Assembly (NCBI GenBank): GCA_002746365.1
Contig: NVWZ01000012.1
Coordinates: 65,637 to 70,991 of the forward strand
Direction of reading: 5' to 3'
Source: Thiotrichaceae bacterium
GTDB taxonomy: Bacteria > Pseudomonadota > Gammaproteobacteria > SZUA-229
Length of the DNA: 5,355 nucleotides
Every line of letters begins with the position of its first letter. Within the stretch, counting starts at the first letter, position 1. Below are positions 1 through 5,355 of this stretch, one piece after another. The notes beneath the pieces were generated by a model. It saw only the letters and a list, made by a program, of their open reading frames with translations, was not told the DNA's origin and made no database searches. A program made the translations under genes and the position numbers.

Positions 1-2
1 CA

Positions 3-71
3 GGATATGCTGGGGGCCTGGATCGTAAAGCATGGTTACTAGAACATGAAGGTGCGGTGTTTAAAAAGTAG
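3..71 (+). CDS. ogt: Ogt-type methylated-DNA--protein-cysteine methyltransferase, C-terminal end only (partial)
   Basis: The reading frame is open from the window edge to a TAG at 69-71 and gives 22 residues, including GYAGGLDRKAWLLEHEG. This matches, from memory, the C-terminus of E. coli Ogt (GYAGGVQRKEWLLRHEG), a suicide enzyme that moves the methyl group of O6-methylguanine or O4-methylthymine in DNA onto its own cysteine. The active-site PCHR motif lies upstream of the window, so an alkyltransferase-like (Atl) protein, which lacks that cysteine, cannot be strictly excluded; the GYAGG rather than GYRWG form favours Ogt. The next gene on the same strand, tag, repairs other alkylated bases, which supports the call. 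The 86-base gap leaves open whether the two are co-transcribed. Confidence 0.7.
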   Translation, partial: GYAGGLDRKAWLLEHEGAVFKK

Positions 72-110
72 ATAAAATGGCTTTTAATGAAAAAATTATT
101 AATGTACTAT

Positions 111-138
111 TTGATGAGAAAGTTAATAGCTGCATAAT
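111..138 (+). promoter_or_regulatory. possible promoter of tag
   Basis: TTGATG (111-116) and CATAAT (133-138) are separated by 16 bases and would start a transcript near 145, just ahead of the Shine-Dalgarno sequence. A perfect TATAAT lies five bases later (138-143) but lacks a well-spaced -35 box and would leave almost no leader. The gap after ogt (72-157) holds no terminator-like hairpin, so read-through from ogt is equally possible. Confidence 0.3.
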
Positions 139-146
139 ATAATGTG

Positions 147-152
147 AAAGGA
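147..152 (+). promoter_or_regulatory. ribosome binding site that sets the tag start
   Basis: AAAGGA lies 5 bases before the ATG at 158 but only 2 bases before the in-frame GTG at 155. This spacing makes ATG 158 the likely start and removes one residue from the longest frame. Confidence 0.6.
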
Positions 153-157
153 CTGTG

Positions 158-718
158 ATGAAAAAACGATGCAAGTGGGCGAGTGATGTTAGTAGCTTAT
201 ACACGCAATACCATGATGAAGAATGGGGCGTGCCCGTTTATGATGATCAAAAATTATTTGAAATGTTAATACTGGAGGGAGCGCAAGCAGGTCTTAGCTG
301 GATTACTATTTTGAATAAACGAGAACACTATCGTAAGGTTTATGATCAATTTGATGCTAAAAAAATAGCGCGGTATAGTGATAAAAAGTGTGAAAAACTT
401 TTAGCTGATGTCGGTATCGTGAGAAATAAACTTAAGGTGAAGGCAGCGGTTACTAACGCAAAATGTTATCTGGAAGTAGTGGAAGAGTATGGAAGTTTCA
501 GCGACTATATATGGTCGTTTGTAGATGGTAAGCCAATAAAAAATCACTGGGCTGGCTTGCAGGACATACCCGTCAATACAGATGAATCTGACGCTATGAG
601 TAAAGACCTGAAAAAACGCGGTTTTAAGTTTATCGGTTCAACTATTTGTTATGCTTATATGCAAGCTGTGGGTATGGTTGATGACCATACGATTGATTGT
701 TTTTGTTATAAAAAATGA
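158..718 (+). CDS. tag: DNA-3-methyladenine glycosylase I (Tag)
   Basis: Tag removes 3-methyladenine from alkylated DNA in the cytoplasm and so starts base excision repair. The 186-residue product is close in length to E. coli Tag (187) and similar throughout, with EWGVP, KLFEM, AGLSWIT, LWSFV, KKRGFKF and TICYAYMQA blocks. The zinc site of the family is complete: Cys5, His19, His177 and Cys181, with the last two in DDHTIDC near the C-terminus. The base-pocket residues Tyr18, Glu40 and Trp48 align with E. coli Tyr16, Glu38 and Trp46. The GTG at 155 is in frame, but ATG 158 has the better ribosome-binding spacing. The gene follows an ogt-like gene on the same strand, giving an alkylation-repair pair. 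Its TGA stop overlaps the ATG of the next small reading frame. Nothing suggests damage to this gene. Confidence 0.97.
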   Translation: MKKRCKWASDVSSLYTQYHDEEWGVPVYDDQKLFEMLILEGAQAGLSWITILNKREHYRKVYDQFDAKKIARYSDKKCEKLLADVGIVRNKLKVKAAVTNAKCYLEVVEEYGSFSDYIWSFVDGKPIKNHWAGLQDIPVNTDESDAMSKDLKKRGFKFIGSTICYAYMQAVGMVDDHTIDCFCYKK

Positions 719-938
719 ATAAATTTATAGCTGTAATTTTTATAGTTACAATGACGGGTTGCCCTCTTTGAATACGCCATCCTCTTCGTTGATACGATTT
801 GTTCCTGTGGTTAAGGTTAGTGAATTAAGTGCTGTTCACGGCGATACACCTAAGGGTCACATTGTTTATATTCCTGCCAATACAGAATTCCCAATCGACT
901 TTTCTGTTAAAGGCACAATTTTCAATCACGGATATTAA
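715..938 (+). pseudogene. small lipoprotein-like gene split by a frameshift
   Basis: ATG 715 overlaps the tag stop as ATGA and opens a frame encoding MNKFIAVIFIVTMTGC, a classic lipoprotein signal: positively charged start, hydrophobic core and a lipobox ending at Cys16. That frame stops at TGA 769-771. The next frame, open from 747 to TAA 936-938, continues with protein-like sequence (PSLNTPSSS, then FVPVVKVSEL, then GHIVYIPANTEFPIDFSVKG). One extra C in the CCC run at 762-764 would join them into a 74-residue lipoprotein, so the break is either a real one-base deletion or a sequencing error. The YIPANTEFP stretch resembles small gammaproteobacterial envelope lipoproteins I cannot name. The protein seems to end abruptly, so the C-terminus may be lost as well. 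There is no clear ribosome binding site; translation would be coupled to tag. The function is unknown. Confidence 0.55.
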
Positions 939-972
939 AATGATATCTATATATGCATCACTTTTGTCATTT

Positions 973-1590
973 TTAGCAACGTACGCCAGTACCACCTAAA
1001 CCACAATAACCATTTGGATTTTTCGCTAAGTATTGCTGATGGTATTCTTCTGCGTAATAAAATTCATTGGCATCAAGAATTTCAGTTGTAATCGCGCCAT
1101 AAGTTGATTTGGCTAATGCCTGTTGAAATAAACCACGACTAATTTCGGCAGTGTTTCTTTGTTTCTCGTTATAAACATAAATGCCCGAACGGTATTGTGT
1201 ACCGCGATCGTTACCCTGAGCCATACCCTGAGTTGGGTCGTGTGATTCCCAAAAGACGTTGAGTAATTGCTCAATACTAATTATTTCAGGATCATAAACC
1301 ACGAGAACTACTTCGTTATGTCCGGTCATACCGCTGCATACTTCTTGATAAGTCGGGTTGGGTGTCAAGCCTGCAGCATAACCAACGGCTGTGGTGTATA
1401 CGCCATCAAGAGACCAAAACTTGCGCTCTGCACCCCAGAAGCAGCCCATTCCAAAAACGATTTGTTTTAGATTCTCGCTAAAGGGTGATTGCAAGGTGTT
1501 GCCGTTAACAAAATGTTTATCTGGTACAGGTATACGAGTATCTCTGCCAGGTAAAGCTTGTTCTTTATTGGGTAGACTAGTTTGTGCCAT
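973..1590 (-). CDS. msrA: peptide-methionine (S)-S-oxide reductase MsrA
   Basis: MsrA reduces the S-epimer of methionine sulfoxide, free or in proteins, repairing oxidative damage; thioredoxin or a similar thiol donor recycles it. The 205-residue product has the catalytic GCFWG motif with Cys50, Glu93 in the TGHNEV block, and the family stretches [29 protein letters not shown] and [16 protein letters not shown]. Two recycling cysteines are present, Cys196 in GYCGLGG and Cys205, the last residue, so this is the three-cysteine E. coli-like type. The N-terminal extension with [11 protein letters not shown] also matches the E. coli form. There is no signal peptide, so it acts in the cytoplasm. 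The start has only a weak GAG ribosome site (complement of 1596-1598, 5 bases upstream). Its 3' end faces the broken lipoprotein gene, with no visible terminator in the 34 bases between (939-972). Confidence 0.97.
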   Translation of the reverse strand: MAQTSLPNKEQALPGRDTRIPVPDKHFVNGNTLQSPFSENLKQIVFGMGCFWGAERKFWSLDGVYTTAVGYAAGLTPNPTYQEVCSGMTGHNEVVLVVYDPEIISIEQLLNVFWESHDPTQGMAQGNDRGTQYRSGIYVYNEKQRNTAEISRGLFQQALAKSTYGAITTEILDANEFYYAEEYHQQYLAKNPNGYCGLGGTGVRC

Positions 1591-1603
1591 GTTGACTCAT
1601 AAT

Positions 1604-1656
1604 TTGAATTATTACTGGTTTATTAGATAGTATATTATTTAAGGTAGCTATGATAA
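1604..1656. promoter_or_regulatory. divergent promoter region between msrA and the DUF3530 gene
   Basis: The 126 bases between the two starts must carry both promoters unless they are driven from afar. For msrA (- strand), TTATCA (complement of 1651-1656), 16 bases, then TATACT (complement of 1629-1634) gives a leader of about 30 bases. For the + strand gene, TTGAAT (1604-1609), 18 bases, then TAGTAT (1628-1633) is a weak candidate. The two sets overlap, so their expression could interfere. All assignments are by eye. Confidence 0.3.
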
Positions 1657-1704
1657 TTTATCAGAATGGCCTTAAATAGCTTAACGCTCTTAAATCAGTA
1701 TATT

Positions 1705-1708
1705 GGGA
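1705..1708 (+). promoter_or_regulatory. ribosome binding site favouring the ATG at 1717
   Basis: GGGA lies 8 bases before ATG 1717. The upstream in-frame ATG at 1666 has no purine-rich site before it and would place 17 residues ahead of an obvious signal peptide. Confidence 0.45.
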
Positions 1709-1716
1709 CTCTTTCT

Positions 1717-2496
1717 ATGAAAAAATTAATCGGTTTATTATTGGTAGCTATGGTTTTTGTTTCGGTTAAAAGCTTAGCAAGTGATTTGGAGAAAGAAAAA
1801 AGATGGGCTGAGCAGATTGTTGATGCCATATTCGATGGAGAAGTGATATCGCTAAATGATGGAAAAACTGACTTTATGGGAATCTATACCGAAGCAGAAG
1901 AAAACCAAAACCGAGGTATTATCCTTATGCATGGGACAGGAATACATCCTGACTGGCAGCAGGTGATACAGCCATTACGCGTTGGACTAATTGAATACAA
2001 TTGGCACACACTATCCATTCAGATGCCAATTCTGGCAAATGATGCACAATATAGTGAGTATGCCCCGCTGTATGATGAGGTTGCGCCACGTGTCGACGAG
2101 GCTATTAAATATCTGCTTAATAAGGGTGTAAAAAATATTATTTTTGTTGCTCACAGTCAGGGGGCGGCGATGGCCGCATATTATCTTGCCACAACTAAAA
2201 CTAACCGTGTAAAAGGGTTTGTTGCAATTGGGATGGTTTCGTCCAGTGTTGATTCACGAATGAACAGCATTAATTCATTAAAAAATATCTCAGTGCCAAT
2301 ACTTGATTTATATGGTAGCGATGATCTAGATGAGGTTATAAATTCAGCAGAAATGAGGGCTCGCGTGGCAACTGAATCAGGTAAAAATCAATATACACAG
2401 ATTAAAATAACAGGCAATCATTTTTTTGATGACCAGGAAGCGGCACTGATTGACACCGTCGCTGAATGGTTGCAACAGCTCAAACTAAATCCCTAA
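1717..2496 (+). CDS. exported alpha/beta-hydrolase of the DUF3530 family
   Basis: The 259-residue product starts with a Sec signal peptide (MKKLIGLLLVAMVFVSVKSLA, likely cut after Ala21), so it should act in the periplasm or be secreted. The mature part is an alpha/beta-hydrolase of the type Pfam calls DUF3530: an MHGTGIHPDW block with His72-Gly73, then PLRVGLIEYNWHTLSIQMP, which is characteristic of that family. Likely catalytic residues are Ser147 in AHSQG, an aspartate in YGSDD (202-203) and His235 in TGNHFF. The substrate is unknown; an ester or lipid is only a guess from the fold. An in-frame ATG at 1666 would put 17 non-signal residues first and lacks a ribosome site, so 1717 is preferred. 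The gene diverges from msrA, and its last 17 bases overlap the 3' end of the convergent YihY-family gene. Confidence 0.85.
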   Translation: MKKLIGLLLVAMVFVSVKSLASDLEKEKRWAEQIVDAIFDGEVISLNDGKTDFMGIYTEAEENQNRGIILMHGTGIHPDWQQVIQPLRVGLIEYNWHTLSIQMPILANDAQYSEYAPLYDEVAPRVDEAIKYLLNKGVKNIIFVAHSQGAAMAAYYLATTKTNRVKGFVAIGMVSSSVDSRMNSINSLKNISVPILDLYGSDDLDEVINSAEMRARVATESGKNQYTQIKITGNHFFDDQEAALIDTVAEWLQQLKLNP

Positions 2497-3790
2497 GCGT
2501 TTTATTACCGACAGAATTAGTGATTGAATTCTCTAATGTCGTGATTAGGTCTTTTACCTGTTGCGCAGTTTCAATATCATCTGGACATAATTGAGGCGCT
2601 TCCTCTGCGCTTCGAACGGCCGCTAATATTGTTTTAATCGAAATATTTTCCAGCGATTGACTGGGTAAATAATGTTGATTGTCATGACCCGTTGTCGTAA
2701 TTAAGTCATTCGATAACAATGCCGACATAATAATCATTAATGCCGGCTCAGATATATTTGTCTTTTTTGCCAGCGTATTTAATGTCCAGGTTTTTTCATT
2801 ATTATGAAAATTTTTCGCGATGAGCTGCATAACAGTGAGCGCAAGTTTTTCTCGTAATCGACAACTTAAACGTATGATTTGTGATTTATCAGGAATTCGA
2901 TCGGGATTCTGGTGGTAATAAGATACCGAAGCGCCCGTTAAAATAATCAACCAGCTGATGTAAATCCACAACATAAAAATAATCATAATGGCAAAACCGG
3001 AATAGATTGCCGTGTAGTTTGTAGAGTCTACGATGAAAGCGCTGAACAGTGTGCCGATAGATTTCCATAGTATCGTTGCAACTACCGCGCCATAGGCAGC
3101 AGACTTAAAATGTACTTTGGTGTTGGGTATTAGGATATAAATCAGGGTAAACGAAAGAATGGTAAGAATATATGGAATGATCTCGCCAATAAGCAACAGC
3201 ATAGTACCAAAGGGCTCGATAGAGGAAATTGTATCAATTACTGTTGATGAATTAAATGATGCAGTAATGCCGACAGCTGTAAATAACAAAAGTGGCCCAA
3301 TTAAAATAACACTTAAATAATTACTGAATCGTTGAAAAATATTGCGTGTAACAGTAATGCGCCAGGTGAAGTTAAACGCGCTTTCGATTTTTTTTACTAG
3401 CGATAAAACAGTGATAATTAGAAACAGTAAACCGAGGGATCCCAGGACGCCTACTTTCATATTGTCGACAAATGATATTATTTGCTGACTAACCTGAATG
3501 CCTTTCTCGCCCAGAGGTTCCATTAAGTTTATCAAGGCCGGCTCAAGTTGGTTATGCGCACCAAAACCTTTTAGTACAGAAAAACTGACGGCCAATAAAG
3601 GCACTAAAGATAATAGTGTGGTGTAGACCAGTCCCATAGAACGGAGAGAGGGCAGGCCGCCACTGAGATCGCGAATGGTGCCATAAAAAATTCTTAATGC
3701 CTGCGTAAGATGAGCTTGAAACCAGTTCTGTTCATTCTGATTGGTTTGCCAAAGGCGTTCAGTTATTTTATTTTGGATGTTATTTAACAT
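2480..3790 (-). CDS. YihY/BrkB-family inner membrane protein with a C-terminal cytoplasmic domain
   Basis: The 436-residue protein belongs to the YihY/BrkB family of polytopic membrane proteins, whose transport or envelope role is not settled. Family blocks are visible: LVYTTLLSLVPLLAVSFSVL (54-73), YILIPNTKV (218-226), the NYTAIYSGFA stretch (258-267) and LWIYISWLIILTGA (274-287). About six membrane helices can be drawn, near 52-74, 114-134, 158-179, 198-222, 230-252 and 262-290. Residues 305-380 look soluble and helical, with a winged-helix-like pattern (TWTLNTLAKKTNISEPALM), and a polar tail follows; E. coli YihY (about 290 residues) lacks this part. Members are often mislabelled ribonuclease BN; nothing here suggests a nuclease. 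The start has no clear ribosome site and lies 21 bases after the stop of the tandem thioredoxin gene, so translation from a shared transcript is likely. Its TGA stop lies inside the convergent hydrolase gene. Confidence 0.93.
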   Translation of the reverse strand: MLNNIQNKITERLWQTNQNEQNWFQAHLTQALRIFYGTIRDLSGGLPSLRSMGLVYTTLLSLVPLLAVSFSVLKGFGAHNQLEPALINLMEPLGEKGIQVSQQIISFVDNMKVGVLGSLGLLFLIITVLSLVKKIESAFNFTWRITVTRNIFQRFSNYLSVILIGPLLLFTAVGITASFNSSTVIDTISSIEPFGTMLLLIGEIIPYILTILSFTLIYILIPNTKVHFKSAAYGAVVATILWKSIGTLFSAFIVDSTNYTAIYSGFAIMIIFMLWIYISWLIILTGASVSYYHQNPDRIPDKSQIIRLSCRLREKLALTVMQLIAKNFHNNEKTWTLNTLAKKTNISEPALMIIMSALLSNDLITTTGHDNQHYLPSQSLENISIKTILAAVRSAEEAPQLCPDDIETAQQVKDLITTLENSITNSVGNKTLRDLV

Positions 3791-3811
3791 GATGATATTA
3801 ATCAGTTAGTA

Positions 3812-4849
3812 CTATTTTTTTATCTTACGTTGTTGTAGGCGCCAACTCTGGTAATCATCAGTAATCTTATAACCTTCTCTGTTGACGTAATCTAGTACGC
3901 CCCATAAGCGGTTGAAATGTGTAACAGAATCAACACGAATAATCTCTTTCCCTTTGGCGTCGAAAAATATAATGCTAGGCGCATAAAACAAATTAAGTGA
4001 TTTTGCCCATTCTTTTGCTGTTGTCTCTTTACCTGCGGGTGTGGTGAGTGGCGTATCTGTCCACATGTTAAATTGCACAACATTCATCTGTTTGAGCTCA
4101 TTTGTCGTTGCGTGTTTGGATAATGGGCCGCTGTGAAGTAGGTCGCAGGTGTGACAATTGCCTTGCTCAAAGAAAACCGCGAGCGGTTTTTTGTTTTGTA
4201 ACGATAGAGAAAGATTATATGGTTTCTCCATAAAAAAATCACGTTCCGTCAGGCCGCCTAATAGAAAAAACTCCCCAGGATTAGCGCGCTCAAAATACTC
4301 TGCAAAAGATTCTTGTTTGTAAAATTTTTCTGTAACATATTGCAGTGCAGCACGAAATTTATAGGGAGGATAAAAACCACGAAGTCGAAACACTGGTGTG
4401 CCATCGTTATCATAAAAAACTAATGAGGGAGTGAAGTTTGCTTTATAGTGTATTGAAAGTTCGCGCTCAGTATATTGCTTACCGTCTGTGTCGATAACAT
4501 CATCGATGCCCCATATATCAAAGGCAACAACGTCGTAATGTTTTTGTAAATAATTGACTATGTCAGAATCAGACAGGCTGGTTTTAAAAAACTGTGCACA
4601 GTAAGCGCAACGTTTCTGACCAAAATAAGCGATAATACCTTTTTTACCCGCTTTTTTTGCTTCGTTAAGATCATCGTTTAAATCTCCGAGTGAAAGCTTG
4701 AACCAGTCAGGATAGGTGAGCTCTTCTTCCAGTTGAGTGTCTTCAAAGACGAGATCTGAATCAACACTATTCGGTTCGGTTGGGGTGGCTGCGAGGGCAG
4801 TAAGAGAAAATAAAAACAAGATATATAACAGATTCGATTTATTAAACAT
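3812..4849 (-). CDS. exported protein with two tandem thioredoxin-like domains (CAYC, CHTC)
   Basis: The 345-residue product begins with a Sec signal peptide (hydrophobic core at residues 7-17, likely cut near ALA-A at 20), placing it in the periplasm. Two thioredoxin-like domains of the SoxW/thioredoxin_2 sort follow. The first (about 55-180) has YFGQKRCAYC with Cys81 and Cys84 and a cis-proline at Pro141 (FTPS). The second (about 208-325) has FFEQGNCHTC with Cys232 and Cys235 and Pro291 (YAPS). The domains match in order, including VVAFDIW against VVQFNMW and SLVFYDNDG against SIIFFDAKG, so they look like an internal duplication. Both CxxC pairs are intact, which fits a disulfide reductase or relay, but the partner is unknown. 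ATG 4849 is chosen over an in-frame TTG at 4858 because of ribosome-site spacing. It probably forms an operon with the YihY-family gene 21 bases downstream. Confidence 0.85.
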   Translation of the reverse strand: MFNKSNLLYILFLFSLTALAATPTEPNSVDSDLVFEDTQLEEELTYPDWFKLSLGDLNDDLNEAKKAGKKGIIAYFGQKRCAYCAQFFKTSLSDSDIVNYLQKHYDVVAFDIWGIDDVIDTDGKQYTERELSIHYKANFTPSLVFYDNDGTPVFRLRGFYPPYKFRAALQYVTEKFYKQESFAEYFERANPGEFFLLGGLTERDFFMEKPYNLSLSLQNKKPLAVFFEQGNCHTCDLLHSGPLSKHATTNELKQMNVVQFNMWTDTPLTTPAGKETTAKEWAKSLNLFYAPSIIFFDAKGKEIIRVDSVTHFNRLWGVLDYVNREGYKITDDYQSWRLQQRKIKK

Positions 4850-4858
4850 TTTAGACAA

Positions 4859-4863
4859 CTTCC
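4859..4863 (-). promoter_or_regulatory. ribosome binding site that sets the tandem thioredoxin start
   Basis: The complement reads GGAAG, 9 bases before the ATG at 4849 but directly against the TTG at 4858. The spacing excludes the TTG and supports the ATG, shortening the longest frame by three residues. Confidence 0.55.
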
Positions 4864-4883
4864 ACTATTAACGCTGTGTTTTC

Positions 4884-4912
4884 ATTATATGACAAATAAC
4901 CATAAAAAAACT
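4884..4912 (-). promoter_or_regulatory. candidate promoter of the thioredoxin-YihY unit
   Basis: The complement of 4884-4889 is a perfect TATAAT. Seventeen bases upstream the complement of 4907-4912 reads AGTTTT, a poor -35 box. A start near 4877 would give a leader of about 28 bases containing the GGAAG site. The -10 box shares base 4889 with the ATG of the divergent + strand gene, and its -35 region lies inside that gene. Confidence 0.4.
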
Positions 4913-5355
4913 GAATCTAATAATGAAAATCAGCAGACAGCACCTGACGTTTTAATGTTAATGGCTAGCCACTGCACCTATTGTGGCCCGATAAAAATTA
5001 TATTATCGGATTTGCAGGCGCAGGGGAGGGTTAACAGGCTGCAAATAGTTGATATTGAAGAAAAACCCGATCTGGCTGCCGAATTAGGCGTGCGTAGCGT
5101 GCCCTGGCTACAAATTGGACCGTTTGAGCTACAGGGGTCGAGAACCAGAAAAGAGTTGGAGTTGTGGTTGCAGCGCGCGTCCAGTTTTGAGGGTATCAGG
5201 GAGTATTTCTCAGAAGTGTTGGCAGAAGGTAAGATTGACTATGCGACTAAATTGATTAAGCGCCATCCGCAGACATTGGAAAATATTATTGATCTGATGG
5301 CTGATGCAGATGCAAAGATAAATGTGCGACTGGGTGTAGGGGTAATCATTGAGGA
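4889..5355 (+). CDS. cytoplasmic thioredoxin-fold protein with helical, HEAT-like tail (partial, 3' end outside)
   Basis: The frame runs from ATG 4889 off the window edge (155 codons seen). A polar, Asn/Gln-rich lead of about 20 residues precedes a small thioredoxin-like domain: VLMLMASHCTYCGP with Cys29 and Cys32, then LQIVDIEEKPDLAAELGVRSVP with cis-proline Pro72, then an LQGSRTRKELELWL helix. There is no signal peptide, so it should act in the cytoplasm. From about residue 100 the sequence is helical and charged (EYFSEVLAEGKIDYATKLIKRHP, interrupted by NIIDLMADADAKINVRLGVGV), a rhythm like HEAT-type repeats, which often bind proteins. It may be a redox protein with a built-in partner-binding arm; the target is unknown. 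No good ribosome site precedes the ATG, and later ATGs at 4955 and 4961 would cut into the first strand. It diverges from the exported tandem thioredoxin gene. Confidence 0.75.
   Translation, partial: MTNNHKKTESNNENQQTAPDVLMLMASHCTYCGPIKIILSDLQAQGRVNRLQIVDIEEKPDLAAELGVRSVPWLQIGPFELQGSRTRKELELWLQRASSFEGIREYFSEVLAEGKIDYATKLIKRHPQTLENIIDLMADADAKINVRLGVGVIIE

Noticed and set aside
77..142. 21-codon + strand frame between ogt and tag
   Set aside because: No ribosome site before its ATG and no recognisable protein character; it covers the likely tag promoter.
732..750. TGTAA/TTACA inverted repeat after tag as a terminator
   Set aside because: Only five weak pairs, no T-run following, and it lies inside the lipoprotein signal-peptide frame.
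940..999. 19-codon hydrophobic + strand frame starting at ATG 940
   Set aside because: It has no ribosome site and runs into the 3' end of msrA. It could be the lost end of the lipoprotein after a second frameshift, but nothing supports that.
1267..1630. Two + strand open frames opposite msrA (1267-1470 and 1391-1630)
   Set aside because: They lie antisense to a strongly conserved msrA, have no ribosome sites and their proteins resemble nothing recognisable.
1666..1716. Longer hydrolase start at ATG 1666
   Set aside because: No ribosome site, and it would put 17 residues ahead of a standard signal peptide.
2480..3790. Ribonuclease BN label for the YihY-family protein
   Set aside because: A historical misassignment of the family; the protein is a polytopic membrane protein with no nuclease motif.
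3892..4083. Short - strand frame inside the tandem thioredoxin gene
   Set aside because: It overlaps the conserved second domain in another frame and has no features of its own.
1..5355. Mobile element, defence system, CRISPR array, tRNA or riboswitch
   Set aside because: No transposase, integrase, long terminal repeats, regularly spaced repeats or cloverleaf could be seen on either strand.

Overview
The window is AT-rich bacterial chromosomal DNA with dense, mostly intact housekeeping-type genes. The protein families point to a gammaproteobacterium: an Ogt-type C-terminus, an E. coli-like Tag and MsrA, a DUF3530 hydrolase, and a long YihY/BrkB protein. A low-GC marine lineage such as the Thiotrichales would fit, but that placement is only an impression. 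I see no tRNA, rRNA, CRISPR array, insertion sequence, phage gene or integration site.

Left part (1-972, + strand). The last 22 codons of an Ogt-type O6-alkylguanine-DNA methyltransferase are followed after 86 bases by tag (3-methyladenine DNA glycosylase I), so two alkylation-repair genes sit side by side. Directly after tag, overlapping its stop codon in an ATGA arrangement, is a small lipoprotein-like gene. Its signal peptide and its body lie in different frames, so it is either broken or carries a one-base sequence error. It faces the 3' end of msrA.

Middle part (973-3790). msrA (methionine sulfoxide reductase A, - strand) and an exported DUF3530 alpha/beta-hydrolase (+ strand) diverge from a 126-base region that should hold both promoters. 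The hydrolase gene runs 17 bases into the 3' end of a convergent gene for a six-helix YihY/BrkB membrane protein.

Right part (3791-5355). The YihY gene is the second gene of a probable two-gene - strand unit. The first, 21 bases upstream, encodes an exported protein with two tandem thioredoxin-like domains (CAYC and CHTC). Divergent from it, across 39 bases, is a cytoplasmic thioredoxin-fold protein (CTYC) with a helical, HEAT-like tail; it runs off the window. The best -10 box for the - strand unit overlaps the start codon of this + strand gene.

Taken together the region deals with repair and redox: alkylated DNA (Ogt, Tag), oxidised methionine (MsrA, which needs thioredoxin-type reductant) and thiol-disulfide exchange inside and outside the cytoplasmic membrane. 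The functional link between these transcription units is inference. I found no convincing new defence or mobile system. The most unusual items are the frameshifted lipoprotein, the divergent pair of atypical thioredoxin-fold genes, and the 17-base tail-to-tail overlap.
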